Origin: CAWBUW01 sp963792075
GTDB lineage: Bacteria; Chloroflexota; Anaerolineae; Anaerolineales; UBA4823
Direction of reading: 5' to 3'
Assembly: GCA_963792075.1 (NCBI GenBank)
Contig: CAWBUW010000012.1
Coordinates: 310,001 to 374,000 of the forward strand
DNA length: 64,000 bases
The notes beneath the pieces were generated by a model. That model ran no database searches. It had not been told where the DNA came from and saw nothing but the letters and a program-made list of their open reading frames with translations. Made by a program: the position numbers and the translations under genes. Each line of letters opens with the position of its first letter. The stretch's first letter is position 1. This document shows, in pieces, positions 33,929-43,722 of the stretch.

Positions 33929-34020
33929 AAGAACCTATCCGAATATTTCTTTGTGTTGTTTGTTGGGCGGCGTAGCTGCCCAACAAACAACACAAAGAAA
34001 TATTATTCGGATAGATACTA
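33929..34020. repeat. Long palindromic element B (secA-add gap)
   Basis: A 27-bp stem (33945-33971 with 33975-34001, one G-U pair) around a GTA loop. The outer arms CCTATCCGAAT and ATTCGGATAG extend the pairing. The right end read on the minus strand is TTAGTATCTATCCGAA, matching the left end of element A; the left end AAGAACCTATCCGAA matches the other end of A. Stem sequences of A and B are unrelated apart from the GGCGGC-GTA apex. In both cases the TAGTATC end faces the 3' end of the upstream gene (secA here). Confidence 0.85.
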
Positions 34021-34038
34021 ATTGTACCATCAAAATTT

Positions 34039-37000
34039 TTAGTGACGTCGACGGCGCCGTTTTTGACTGCGGCTGAGGTCGCCCACTGCGGTATCCGGTT
34101 CCGGGGTTTCGATGACTCCTTCCTCAGTGTCCTCATTTGCATCCACATCTGGCTGGGGAGTCATTTCAGGCTCTAGCAGTTCACCATTCTCATTCTCATC
34201 CAGAGTTTCCTTCTCTTCATCCCGGCGGCGACCCGCCCCACTGCCGGCCTGGATGCCAGAAAGGTCACGCGGGTGGTAAGTGAACATACGGCTGACCACA
34301 CCAGCGCGCATATCGCGCAGCAGCGTTTGGAAAAGCTCCGAGGCTTTGCTCTTATACTGCACCAATGGGTCGCGCTGGGCATACGCCTCCAGGCCAATGG
34401 AGACACGCAGCGCCTCCATCTGGGTCAGGTACTCCACCCACAGCTCGGAAATCACACCCAGGAGCAAAGGCCGGTAGATCTCGGTCAGGGCGCGGCGGCC
34501 TAGTTCATTGATCACACTCAACAATTCCTCGCCTTTCAGGCTTTGCAGCGGCTGGCTGCGCAGTGCCTGCAGAGTTTCAGGTGACAATTCCAGGTTTTCG
34601 ATACCCTCTCGGGTTTTATCATCCACCTCATTCAAGGTAAGGTTGGCCACCTGTGGCCATGCGCTCAGGCCCCAGGTCTGGCGGATGGCGCGTTGGGCGC
34701 CTTCCAGGTGTTCGAGCACTTCCTGAGCAAGCGTTTCGGGATCACGGGCATCCAGTAAACGCATCGCCAGGAAAGTATAGCTCAAGCGGGTGGTGCGCTG
34801 CAGCACACGTTTATGTGTTTTCTTATCAAATACCGCACGCGAACCTTGCGGCATCATCAGCAGCAAGTTGGTCAGGTGAGCACTCGTCAGCGTACCTTCG
34901 AAGCGCCCCAGGGTTGTGGTCAGGTCGCGCGCGATCAAGCCATCCTCGCTCTTTACCAAGCGCAGATGGCGTTCACTCAAAAATGACCTTACCCGGGTTA
35001 GAACCTCTTCCGAAGCCTGTTCCCAGTCTGCCTGGGCGGCTTCTGAAAGGACCAGGTTCAAAGGCTCACCCAGGCGACGTTCAACCGCTCCAAGCAGCCG
35101 AGTCAGCGCCTGGACCTGCAGAGCAAATTCTACCACCGGCTCCAACTGTTTTCGGGCTTCTTCGGGGTCATCGCGCAGCAAGCGCGCCTGCTCAGGGGAC
35201 AGCTTCAAGGGAATGTGCAGCAAGCCAACCAACTCATCCGCCAGCTCGCGCGGGCTGCGTTGGGGAGCCGGCTGGCCATCCTCACCTTCCTCCAACCCCA
35301 GACCTTCGAAAAATGTATCCAACACCTCCAGGCGTTCATCTTTCTGTTCTTCGAGCCGCTCGCCGGAAGCCTCCAACAAAGTCTCAACAGAATTTTCGAA
35401 ATGATCGTTCTCCGCCAGGACTGCATCACCTGCCAGGTCCAACAAAGCCTGCTGGGCTGCCCCTGGCGAGGTCAGCACATCTTTCTTCTCCAACATGTGA
35501 TCGAGCAGCAGTTTAAGAGTATAAGAGGGCACAATAAGATTGCCCAATTGCATCGAAGGCTGGATCTGCTCGAGCCAGGCTAGCAGCTTCCAGGGCCCTT
35601 CGCTGTCCTTCAACGCTTCAGGAACACGCCGCTGTACTTCGGCGCGCAGCATCTCGGTCACATCTTCGCTGAGGTCGTCCTTGGTAAAAATACGGTCGCG
35701 CTGGCCGTAGATCAGCTTGCGCTGCGTATTGAGCACGTCATCATATTCGAGCAGGTGCTTGCGCACATCAAAGTTAGCGCCTTCAACACGGGTCTGGGCT
35801 TGTTCCACCAGGCGAGAGACCAGGCCTACTTCCAGCGGTAAATCGTCATCAATCTTAAGCCGCTGCATCAAGCTGTCCGCCTGCTGGCCGCCGAAGAGGC
35901 GCATCAGTTCATCCTCCATAGAAAGGTAAAAGCGCGAGGAACCAGGGTCGCCCTGGCGGGCCGAACGGCCGCGCAACTGGTTGTCAATGCGGCGGGCTTC
36001 GTGCCGTTCAGAGCCAATCACTTGCAGACCGCCCAGAGCGCGCACTTGCTCTTCATCCTTCAGATAATCCAAGAAGGCCTGAACCGCTTCGGCGCGCGCG
36101 CCAAACTCAACCGGATCAATCAAAGCGAGCGCCTTGGGCCACTGGAGCAGCGGGAGCTGGTCCACTTCCTGCAAACCGTTCTGTGTCAGTTGCTGCGCAA
36201 CGCTGTGACGTTGGAGCACGCGGCGCACGTCTTCAATCACTTCTTCGCTCAGCTCGCCTCCCAGGCGGATATCGACGCCGCGGCCGGCCATATTGGTGGC
36301 GATGGTCACCGCGCCAAAAGCGCCGGCGCGGGCAATAATCTCGCCTTCTTCAGCGTGCATACGCGCATTCAGCACCTGGTGCGGAATGCCGGCTGCCAGG
36401 CTGGCGGATAAACGGGGAGCATATTGCGGGCTGAGATCCAGCGCGGCGCACAGGCGCTTCAGGTTGGCTTCATCCTGGGGGTTAAAGGAAATTTCCAGGT
36501 CCCGCGCCATTTTACGCATATCGGATTGAGAAAGATCGTCCAGAGGTACATACAGGTACTGCAGTTCCGGAACCTGCCGGCCATCTTCTTCGCGGCGGTT
36601 CTTCTGGAACCAGGCGTCCCGCAGCAGTAGCACTTGCATCAGGCGGCGCAGCGGCTCGGCTTTCAAGCGCGCCGAGATTTTTTCGGAAAGTTCTACCGAA
36701 GTAGAGCCTACCAGGACTGGCCGGCCCATGGCATGATCGCGCGCAATCTCGCGGGTTATGAATCGGAACTTGGCTTCTTCGGTGCGGTAAACCACATCGG
36801 GATAATCTTTACGGCGGAAGAAGATCGGGGCAGCCTGGGCGTCATCCCGGCGGGTGTAGTACTTGTATTTGTAGCCCTGCTCATCTCGCCCTTCTACCTC
36901 TTTGAGCGGCGCGTCGGGTTGGCTGGTGCGATATTCCAGGTTGGTTGGGATCGCCAGTACTTCCAGCTTATAAATTTTGTGAAATTCTTCCGCCTCGGTT

Positions 37001-38223
37001 AGAGCAGTACCGGTCATCCCTGCCAGCTTCTCATACATACGGAAGTAATTTTGGATCGTGATCGTAGCATAGGTTACATTTTCGGCCTGGACGCGCACGC
37101 CTTCTTTGGCTTCGACCGACTGATGCAAGCCATCTGACCAGCGCCGGCCCGGCATCAAACGGCCGGTAAATTCATCTACGATCACTACTTTACGATCTTG
37201 AACCACGTAATCTTTGTTGCGTTTGAAGAGGAATTGGGCACGCAACGCCTGTTCCAGGTACCCCATCAAGCGCGCCTGCTCAGGCGTGACATCTTCTGGG
37301 CGCTCCGGGTCTCGGAGCGGTATCTCGAGCAGCTCCTCCACGTGTGTTTCGCCGATCTCGTTCAGGGTGACGTTGCGGTCTTTTTCGTTAATCTCGTAAT
37401 CTTCCGGGCGAAGCTGTCGTACCACCTGGGCCATGCGCTGGTACCAATCGCTTTCATCGCTGGCCGGGCCCGAAATGATCAGTGGCGTTCGCGCCTCATC
37501 GATCAAGACATTATCCACTTCGTCCACGATGGCATAATAATGGCCACGCTGGACGCGATCTTCCAGGCGCGGAGTCATGTTATCCCGCAAATAATCGAAA
37601 CCGAATTCGGAGTTCATGCCGTAGACGACATCCGCCAGGTAAGCTTCCTGGCGCGGGACCATGCGCATTTGGTGCTGGTCTTCATGGATGGAATCGTGCT
37701 GGGGATCATATAGAAAGGCTTTCTTTCCGTTCTCGGTGCGCGCCGCCATCTGCAGCACGCCCACATTGATCCCAAGCTTGTGATAAATAGGGCCCATCCA
37801 ACGCGCGTCGCGCCGGGCCAGGTAATCGTTCACCGTAATCAGGTGCACGCCGCGGCCGGTCAGTGCATTCAGGTAGACCGGCAGAGTAGCAACCAGTGTT
37901 TTCCCTTCACCCGTGCGCATCTCAGCGATGGTACCCTGGTGCAGGGCAATCCCACCGATCATTTGAACATCATAATGGCGCAAACCAAGCGTGCGTTTAG
38001 AGGCCTCGCGGACTGCTGCAAAGGCTTCGGGCAGCAGGTCATCCAGCGTTTCTCCCTGCGCCAGGCGGGAGCGGAATTCGCCGGTCAAGGCGCTCAACGC
38101 CTCATCATCTAGAGCTTCGTACTGAGGTTCAAACGCATTGATCTTGACCACAACATCGTCAAACTTCTGAAGCACACGCTTGTTGGGATCACCGCCGACT
38201 AAACGAATAAACTTGTTGAGCAT
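34039..38223 (-). CDS. secA: Protein translocase ATPase SecA, greatly enlarged
   Basis: Drives preprotein export through SecYEG. 1,394 residues against the usual 830-950. NBD1 is intact: MRTGEGKT (102-109), DYLARRDA, FDYLRDNM and DEVD (234-237), with a 30-residue insertion near 162-190. The PPXD and NBD2 motifs follow: GMTGTALTE, VLVGSTSVE, ATNMAGRGVDI and GRSARQGDPGSSRFYLSMEDELM. NBD2 carries insertions near 525-605 and 660-725. After LLEYDDVLNTQR (about 824-834) the helical wing/scaffold region is swollen by roughly 300 residues of mainly helical sequence. The C-terminus is acidic then ends SRSQKRRRRRH; the zinc-binding C-x-C...C-H/C motif is absent. Start preceded by AAAGGT. Confidence 0.96.
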   Translation of the reverse strand: MLNKFIRLVGGDPNKRVLQKFDDVVVKINAFEPQYEALDDEALSALTGEFRSRLAQGETLDDLLPEAFAAVREASKRTLGLRHYDVQMIGGIALHQGTIAEMRTGEGKTLVATLPVYLNALTGRGVHLITVNDYLARRDARWMGPIYHKLGINVGVLQMAARTENGKKAFLYDPQHDSIHEDQHQMRMVPRQEAYLADVVYGMNSEFGFDYLRDNMTPRLEDRVQRGHYYAIVDEVDNVLIDEARTPLIISGPASDESDWYQRMAQVVRQLRPEDYEINEKDRNVTLNEIGETHVEELLEIPLRDPERPEDVTPEQARLMGYLEQALRAQFLFKRNKDYVVQDRKVVIVDEFTGRLMPGRRWSDGLHQSVEAKEGVRVQAENVTYATITIQNYFRMYEKLAGMTGTALTEAEEFHKIYKLEVLAIPTNLEYRTSQPDAPLKEVEGRDEQGYKYKYYTRRDDAQAAPIFFRRKDYPDVVYRTEEAKFRFITREIARDHAMGRPVLVGSTSVELSEKISARLKAEPLRRLMQVLLLRDAWFQKNRREEDGRQVPELQYLYVPLDDLSQSDMRKMARDLEISFNPQDEANLKRLCAALDLSPQYAPRLSASLAAGIPHQVLNARMHAEEGEIIARAGAFGAVTIATNMAGRGVDIRLGGELSEEVIEDVRRVLQRHSVAQQLTQNGLQEVDQLPLLQWPKALALIDPVEFGARAEAVQAFLDYLKDEEQVRALGGLQVIGSERHEARRIDNQLRGRSARQGDPGSSRFYLSMEDELMRLFGGQQADSLMQRLKIDDDLPLEVGLVSRLVEQAQTRVEGANFDVRKHLLEYDDVLNTQRKLIYGQRDRIFTKDDLSEDVTEMLRAEVQRRVPEALKDSEGPWKLLAWLEQIQPSMQLGNLIVPSYTLKLLLDHMLEKKDVLTSPGAAQQALLDLAGDAVLAENDHFENSVETLLEASGERLEEQKDERLEVLDTFFEGLGLEEGEDGQPAPQRSPRELADELVGLLHIPLKLSPEQARLLRDDPEEARKQLEPVVEFALQVQALTRLLGAVERRLGEPLNLVLSEAAQADWEQASEEVLTRVRSFLSERHLRLVKSEDGLIARDLTTTLGRFEGTLTSAHLTNLLLMMPQGSRAVFDKKTHKRVLQRTTRLSYTFLAMRLLDARDPETLAQEVLEHLEGAQRAIRQTWGLSAWPQVANLTLNEVDDKTREGIENLELSPETLQALRSQPLQSLKGEELLSVINELGRRALTEIYRPLLLGVISELWVEYLTQMEALRVSIGLEAYAQRDPLVQYKSKASELFQTLLRDMRAGVVSRMFTYHPRDLSGIQAGSGAGRRRDEEKETLDENENGELLEPEMTPQPDVDANEDTEEGVIETPEPDTAVGDLSRSQKRRRRRH

Positions 38224-38322
38224 AAAACTGTACCTTTCGGGTAGGGATTATACCAAGAACTAGGGCCAATCGCGTTTACAGAGTCTTCTAATGTTAAAAT
38301 TCCAAAGTTCATCGCTCATCCA

Positions 38323-38331
38323 TGCTATAAT
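38323..38331 (+). promoter_or_regulatory. Extended -10 promoter of dnaE
   Basis: TGCTATAAT, a perfect extended -10, ends 10 bases before the dnaE ATG at 38342. No good -35 is seen, as usual for extended -10 promoters. Transcription would start about three bases before the start codon, with no Shine-Dalgarno, so dnaE is probably read from a leaderless mRNA. Confidence 0.6.
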
Positions 38332-38341
38332 TTTTTAAGCG

Positions 38342-41300
38342 ATGGCCTCTTCATTTGTCCACCTCCACGTACACTCAGAATATTCGCTCCTGGACGGTTT
38401 CAGTAACATCAAGAAGCTGGTTTCACGCGCCAAGGAGATGGAGATGCCGGCTGTGGCGCTGACAGATCACGGCACCATGTTCGGTGTCATTGACTTTTAT
38501 AATGCCGCCACCGGCGCCGGGATCAAACCGATCATTGGCGTAGAGTCTTACCTGGCGCCGCGGGGGATGAAAAGCCGCGATCCGCAGGCTGACAAAAAAG
38601 CGACGCACCTGCTGCTGCTGGCTGAAAACCAGACCGGCTACCAAAACCTACTCAAAATTGCCAGCGCCGCCCAGCTCGAAGGATTTTACTATTACCCACG
38701 TGTCGATCACGAATTACTGGCCGCACACTCTGAAGGGTTGATCTGTACGACAGGCTGCATGTCCGCTGAGATCCCCCGCCTGATCCAGAACGAAAAATTG
38801 GAAGAAGCCGCGAAACGCCTGGACTGGTATTACGAAGTGTTCGGCCAGGACCGTTTCTACCTGGAGCTTCAGGATCACGCTATTCCCGAGTTGGGGAATA
38901 TCAACAAGATGCTGTTGGATCTTGGGAGGCGGTACGAGGCGAATTTCGTCGCCACGAATGATGTACACTATATCAACCAGGAGGATGCCCGTTATCAGGA
39001 TATTATGCTGGCGGTGCAGACCGGATGTGTACTCACAGATCCCAACCGCATGCGGATGTCGGATAATTCATACTACCTGCGCAGCGCGGAGGAGATGGGA
39101 CGGTTGTTCTCTGAAATCCCACAGGCGCTGAACAACACGGTGCTCATCGCTGAACGCTGTAGCGTGGACCTGGGCTTTAAAGGCTACCATCTGCCCGAAT
39201 TTACAGTGCCGGAGGGGTTCACGGCCGAGTCTTACTTGCGCCAGCAATGTGAAGAGGGCCTGCGCCGCCGATACAGCTCTCAAAGCAGCCAACCCGTGTA
39301 TCGCGAGAGGCTTGAGTACGAGCTGGGCATTATCCACAAAATGGGCTTCGACACATACTTCCTCATCGTGTGGGATTTGTGCCGTTACGCTCGCGAGCGG
39401 GGTGTCTGGTACAATGCCCGCGGATCTGCGGCAGGCTCCATCGTGGCATACTGCCTGGAGATCACGTTGGTGGATCCGATCGAACATAAACTGCTCTTCG
39501 AACGCTTCTTAAATCCGGGGCGCATCTCCATGCCCGATATTGACCTGGACTTCCAGGATGACCGCCGCAGCGAAATGTTGGAATACACTGCGGGCAAGTA
39601 CGGTGACGATAAAGTCGCTCAGATCATCACTTTCGGTACGCTAGGCGCACGCGCTGCGATCCGGGACGTCGGCCGAGTGATGGATATTCCGCTCAGCGAG
39701 GTGGACCGCGTCGCCAAGCTCATCCCCAATATCCCTGGCAAACCAACCACAATTGATGAAGCGCTGAGCGAAATCACCGAATTAAAAGAGGTATACAACA
39801 GCACACCCTACCTGAAAGAGCTGATTGATACCGCTGCAAAAATGGAAGGTGTGGTGCGCAACGCCGGCACTCACGCAGCCGGGGTGGTGATCACCGACAA
39901 ACCGGTAGTGGAATACCTGCCGCTGCACCGCCCCACCGGCGGATCAGCAGAAGACTCTCCTGTCAAAACGGTTACCCAGTTTGAAATGCATGTACTGGAA
40001 GGGCTGGGTATTCTGAAAGTGGATTTCTTGGGGCTGGCTACATTGAGCATCGTGGCCAAGGCCTGTGAGTTGATCAAGCAGCGACACGATGTGGACCTGA
40101 ACCTGAATACCATCCCTACCGATGACCCGGCTACCTATGAACTGATGGGGCGTGGGGATACGGCAGGTGTGTTCCAGGTTGAAGGTGCCGGGATGCGACG
40201 CTGGCTGATGCAGATGAAGCCAAAAGGCCTGGCGAACGTGATCGCTATGGTAGCGCTTTTCCGTCCTGGCCCAATGGAATTTATTCCCAGCTACATCAAA
40301 CGCATGCACGGCGAAGAAGAGATCACCTACCGGCACCCCGATCTGCAATCTATTCTCGAAGAGACCTACGGGATCACAGTTTATCAAGAACAGATCATGT
40401 TCACGGCGATGAAGCTGGCTGGTTATACGGCTTCGGAAGCCGACAACTTGCGCAAAGGCGTCGCTAAAAAAATGGCGGACGTTTTGCTCAAACATCGCCG
40501 CACCTTTGTCGGAGGGGCCACCCAACGCGGCATTCCCGAAGATACCGCCAACCTGATCTTTGACGATTGGGAAGCTTTCGCCCGCTACGGCTTTCCCAAG
40601 GGACATGCCGCCGACTACGGTGTGATCGCCGTCCAAACGGCTTACCTGAAAGTCCATTACTCTGTAGAATATATGACTGCACTGCTGTCGGTTTCGAAAA
40701 ATGAAATCGACAAAATAGCGTTGTATACCGCCGACTGCCGGCGGATGGGCATTGATATCCTCGGACCGGACGTGAATAATAGCTGCTGGGATTTTATCAT
40801 CGAGGACCGGCCTGATCAGAAGTCAGCCATCCGCTTTGGCATGGGTGCCGTTAAAAATGTCGGCCAGGCGCCGGTAGATGCAATCATGAAAGCACGCGCT
40901 GAGGGGCCGTTCAAGGACCTAAATGATTTCGCCCGGCGGGTGGACCTACGCCAGGTCGGGAAACGCGCCCTCGAATGCCTGGTTAAGGTAGGCGCATTGG
41001 ATCGTTTTGGCGAGCGCCCGGCTCTGTTGGCCGGCATCGAAAACATCGTCTCGACCAGCACCTCGCACTTTAGGGCCGTGGACCTGGGGCAAATGAGCCT
41101 GTTCGAGCTGAACTCAGGGATTTCCCAGGAAATTCACCTGCCGCGGGCCAGCGTCGATTTCAGCCGCCGCGAGATCCTGAGCTGGGAAAAAGAGCTGATT
41201 GGCCTGTATGTGTCTGACCACCCGCTGACCCCTGTGATGGATCTGCTCACCCGCGTGGTGACGCATTTCTCCGGGCAGCTTTCAGATGCGATGCACCAGG

Positions 41301-42346
41301 AAAAAGTACGCGTGGCGGGTCTGGTCACCCGCTCTCGGCCGCACCAGACCAAAGCAGGCAAGCCCATGGGGTTCGTGACCATCGAAGACGTCCAGGGGCC
41401 AATTGAGCTGGTGCTCTTCCCCCGGACCTGGGACAAGTTCGGTGGAGCATTGGAAATCGAGCGGATAGTGGTGATTGATGGCAAAGTGGATAACGAAAAC
41501 GGTGAGCCCAAGATCCTGGTAGATTCTGTGACCACCGAATTAACCACGTATGAAGTGGTGCCAGGTACTCCTCCAGCAGAAGTTGGAGCAAAAAAATCCC
41601 AGACGCCCCCCCAGTTCCGGCCTAAGTCCGAGTATCAATCCACAGCGAAAGCCACTCCCCCAAAAGCAGTAAAGGAGAGCCCGACGGCTCAGCCTGTGGC
41701 CGAGCAGGTGATCCCGCCGCCGCCTACCCCATCCCCAACCCCGACAACGGACCATGAAGAAACGCCCCCTCCGCCCGACGCGTTTCCACCAGAGTGGGAC
41801 TTCCAGGAACTTGTACCCAATGGATTTGTCCTGGAAGGACGGCGCAGCGAACTGCCCGTGGTCGCACCAGCGCCCCTTGCGCTCCTCCATGAAGAAGACC
41901 CTGTCGAAGTGGAAGAAGAGGAAAGCACACTAAGCGTTGCAGCCAGTTTACCCTTCCAATCTGCTGCTGCCATTGCGGCTGCCGCGGCCAGCCTCCCCCC
42001 TGAAGAAACCTCTGCGCTGCCCGACCCAACCCTGCCGGTTGTGGCACTGCCTCATTTTACGGGGCCAACGCTGCCGGCACAGGGCGAAGAAGTGCACCTA
42101 ATCACGGTGATCCTGCGGCCCAGTCCCGATAAGGCGCGCGATAACTTGCGCCTGCGCCAGGCCTATGGCACATTGATTTCGTATCCAGGACATGACCGTT
42201 TCGCGCTGTTGGTGTATGAGCGCGGGCGGGGCTACCAGATCGAGTTTCCGAATTTCACTACCGGATTAAACCCGGAGCTGATCGGGCGCTTGAAACGCCT
42301 GGTAGGCGCCGATAATGTGCGCGTAGAGACGCTAACGTTTCAGTAA
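38342..42346 (+). CDS. dnaE: DNA polymerase III alpha subunit
   Basis: The replicative polymerase. 1,334 residues. The PHP domain starts FVHLHVHSEYSLLDGF (7-20), with metal-type histidines kept. The C-family polymerase core has catalytic aspartates D399 and D401 (MPDIDLDF) and the third in LKVDFLG near 558. The helix-hairpin-helix region includes AIRFGMGAVKNVGQ, and the OB fold spans about 980-1070 (VRVAGLVTRSRPHQTKAGKPMGFVTIED). Then comes an unusual tail: about 150 residues rich in Pro, Glu and Ala, and a terminal folded domain (VHLITVILRPSPDKARDNLRLRQAYG... to the end). E. coli DnaE is 1,160 residues. Confidence 0.97.
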   Translation: MASSFVHLHVHSEYSLLDGFSNIKKLVSRAKEMEMPAVALTDHGTMFGVIDFYNAATGAGIKPIIGVESYLAPRGMKSRDPQADKKATHLLLLAENQTGYQNLLKIASAAQLEGFYYYPRVDHELLAAHSEGLICTTGCMSAEIPRLIQNEKLEEAAKRLDWYYEVFGQDRFYLELQDHAIPELGNINKMLLDLGRRYEANFVATNDVHYINQEDARYQDIMLAVQTGCVLTDPNRMRMSDNSYYLRSAEEMGRLFSEIPQALNNTVLIAERCSVDLGFKGYHLPEFTVPEGFTAESYLRQQCEEGLRRRYSSQSSQPVYRERLEYELGIIHKMGFDTYFLIVWDLCRYARERGVWYNARGSAAGSIVAYCLEITLVDPIEHKLLFERFLNPGRISMPDIDLDFQDDRRSEMLEYTAGKYGDDKVAQIITFGTLGARAAIRDVGRVMDIPLSEVDRVAKLIPNIPGKPTTIDEALSEITELKEVYNSTPYLKELIDTAAKMEGVVRNAGTHAAGVVITDKPVVEYLPLHRPTGGSAEDSPVKTVTQFEMHVLEGLGILKVDFLGLATLSIVAKACELIKQRHDVDLNLNTIPTDDPATYELMGRGDTAGVFQVEGAGMRRWLMQMKPKGLANVIAMVALFRPGPMEFIPSYIKRMHGEEEITYRHPDLQSILEETYGITVYQEQIMFTAMKLAGYTASEADNLRKGVAKKMADVLLKHRRTFVGGATQRGIPEDTANLIFDDWEAFARYGFPKGHAADYGVIAVQTAYLKVHYSVEYMTALLSVSKNEIDKIALYTADCRRMGIDILGPDVNNSCWDFIIEDRPDQKSAIRFGMGAVKNVGQAPVDAIMKARAEGPFKDLNDFARRVDLRQVGKRALECLVKVGALDRFGERPALLAGIENIVSTSTSHFRAVDLGQMSLFELNSGISQEIHLPRASVDFSRREILSWEKELIGLYVSDHPLTPVMDLLTRVVTHFSGQLSDAMHQEKVRVAGLVTRSRPHQTKAGKPMGFVTIEDVQGPIELVLFPRTWDKFGGALEIERIVVIDGKVDNENGEPKILVDSVTTELTTYEVVPGTPPAEVGAKKSQTPPQFRPKSEYQSTAKATPPKAVKESPTAQPVAEQVIPPPPTPSPTPTTDHEETPPPPDAFPPEWDFQELVPNGFVLEGRRSELPVVAPAPLALLHEEDPVEVEEEESTLSVAASLPFQSAAAIAAAAASLPPEETSALPDPTLPVVALPHFTGPTLPAQGEEVHLITVILRPSPDKARDNLRLRQAYGTLISYPGHDRFALLVYERGRGYQIEFPNFTTGLNPELIGRLKRLVGADNVRVETLTFQ

Positions 42347-42354
42347 GCTGGCAA

Positions 42355-42393
42355 ATAGACAATCGCACAGGTTTTGCCTGTGCGATTGTCTAT
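42355..42393. terminator. Hairpin between convergent dnaE and pfk
   Basis: A 17-bp perfect stem, ATAGACAATCGCACAGG / CCTGTGCGATTGTCTAT, with loop TTTTG sits nine bases after the dnaE stop and 12 before the pfk stop. Neither side has a strong U-tract, so it may act as a two-way transcription barrier or mRNA end protector. Confidence 0.6.
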
Positions 42394-42405
42394 AAAAATA
42401 GCAGA

Positions 42406-43608
42406 TTATTCGCCGGTCATGATGAAGAGCGGCATCATTTCGAAATTGGCGAATTGTGGGCGCAGGCGCTCGGTGTTGTAATGCTTTTTGATATCCACCA
42501 GTTTCTTGGTGGATGTAACCACCTCGATCGGCAGGTTGTCATAACGCCCGTTGCGCAGTACGACGATGCGGCCGTGGATGCCCTCCAAGATGAGGTCCAG
42601 GGCCAGGTTGCCGTAAGCCATGGGGACAATGGAGTCGATCGCGTCCGGGTCGCCGCCCCGCACCATATAACCCAGTTTTTGGTTGATCACATTGATGGTC
42701 TTGCCGCTATTGAACCGCGCAGTAAGATCTTTGATCTGGTTCGAGACACGGTCGCCAATCCCGCCCAGCTTGGCATGGCCATAAGCATCAGTTTCGCTGC
42801 TTTCAAAGACCATCTCGCCGCTGCTGTAGGTGGCGCCTTCGGAGACCAGCACGACCGAATACTTGCTGGGGTTACGGTTGCGATCATAAACCAGCAGCTC
42901 CGTAAGCTGCTCGATATCGAACTTATATTCAGGGATCACACAGCGGTTGGCTGCGCCAGCCATCGTGGGCAGCATGGCCGTAAATCCAGCATAACGGCCA
43001 AAGACCTCGAGCACCAGGATGCGCTCGTGCGAGCCGGCAATGGTGCGCAAGCTGTTAGTCATCTGGATGGTGCGTGTAACGCAAGTGCTGAAGCCGATGC
43101 AATAATCTGTGCCGGGCACATCGTTATCCATCGTTTTGGGGATGGCAATCACCTTGACACCTTCGCGGAACAAGCGCACGCCATAACTGAGCGTGTCATC
43201 ACCGCCGATGGGGATCAGGTAATCCACGCCCAGGAATTCCAGGTTCTTCAATACTTCTGGAGTCAGATCATTGACATCGGCATTGTAAGTGTCTTTCAAA
43301 TGATCCGGCACGTCGGCCTTTTTCATGTGGCTGGGGCGGGTACGCGAGGTATGCAAGAAGGTGCCCCCGGTACGCCCGGCTTTGTTGACGATTTCTTCGG
43401 TCAGGAATTGATAATTATCGCTGTTGTCTGCGTTGGCGTCGCGGGTAAGCTGGGTGATACCCGCCCAGCCGCGGCGCAAGCCAACGACCTGGTACCCTTC
43501 TCGCAACGCCCGGATTGTGACGGCGCGGATGGCCGGGTTCAGGCCAGGGACGTCGCCGCCGCCGGTCAGGATGGCGATCACGCCTTTTGATTTCTTCTGG
43601 TTAGGCAT
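42406..43608 (-). CDS. pfp: 6-phosphofructokinase, PPi-type signature
   Basis: Phosphorylates fructose-6-phosphate. 400 residues with ILTGGGDVPGLNPAIRAV at the N-terminus and active-site PKTMDNDVPGTDYCIGF. The two positions that separate phosphoryl donors read GGDD (IPIGGDDTLSYG) and PKT. Aspartate in GGDD and lysine in PKTxDND are characteristic of pyrophosphate-dependent enzymes, whereas ATP enzymes have GGDG and PGT. By this rule the enzyme should be reversible and PPi-linked. Further motifs: MGRAAG-like FGRYAGFTAMLPTMAGAA and VVLVSEGA. The activity is inferred from these residues. Confidence 0.9.
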   Translation of the reverse strand: MPNQKKSKGVIAILTGGGDVPGLNPAIRAVTIRALREGYQVVGLRRGWAGITQLTRDANADNSDNYQFLTEEIVNKAGRTGGTFLHTSRTRPSHMKKADVPDHLKDTYNADVNDLTPEVLKNLEFLGVDYLIPIGGDDTLSYGVRLFREGVKVIAIPKTMDNDVPGTDYCIGFSTCVTRTIQMTNSLRTIAGSHERILVLEVFGRYAGFTAMLPTMAGAANRCVIPEYKFDIEQLTELLVYDRNRNPSKYSVVLVSEGATYSSGEMVFESSETDAYGHAKLGGIGDRVSNQIKDLTARFNSGKTINVINQKLGYMVRGGDPDAIDSIVPMAYGNLALDLILEGIHGRIVVLRNGRYDNLPIEVVTSTKKLVDIKKHYNTERLRPQFANFEMMPLFIMTGE

Positions 43609-43722
43609 AGGTTTTACCTCGGGGGAAAAAGATTAAGGCTTTTTACAGCCGGATTTTCGGGTAACATGTAATTATACCGGATGCTTGAATATTTATCGAC
43701 AACCCCATAAATATTTTAATCC

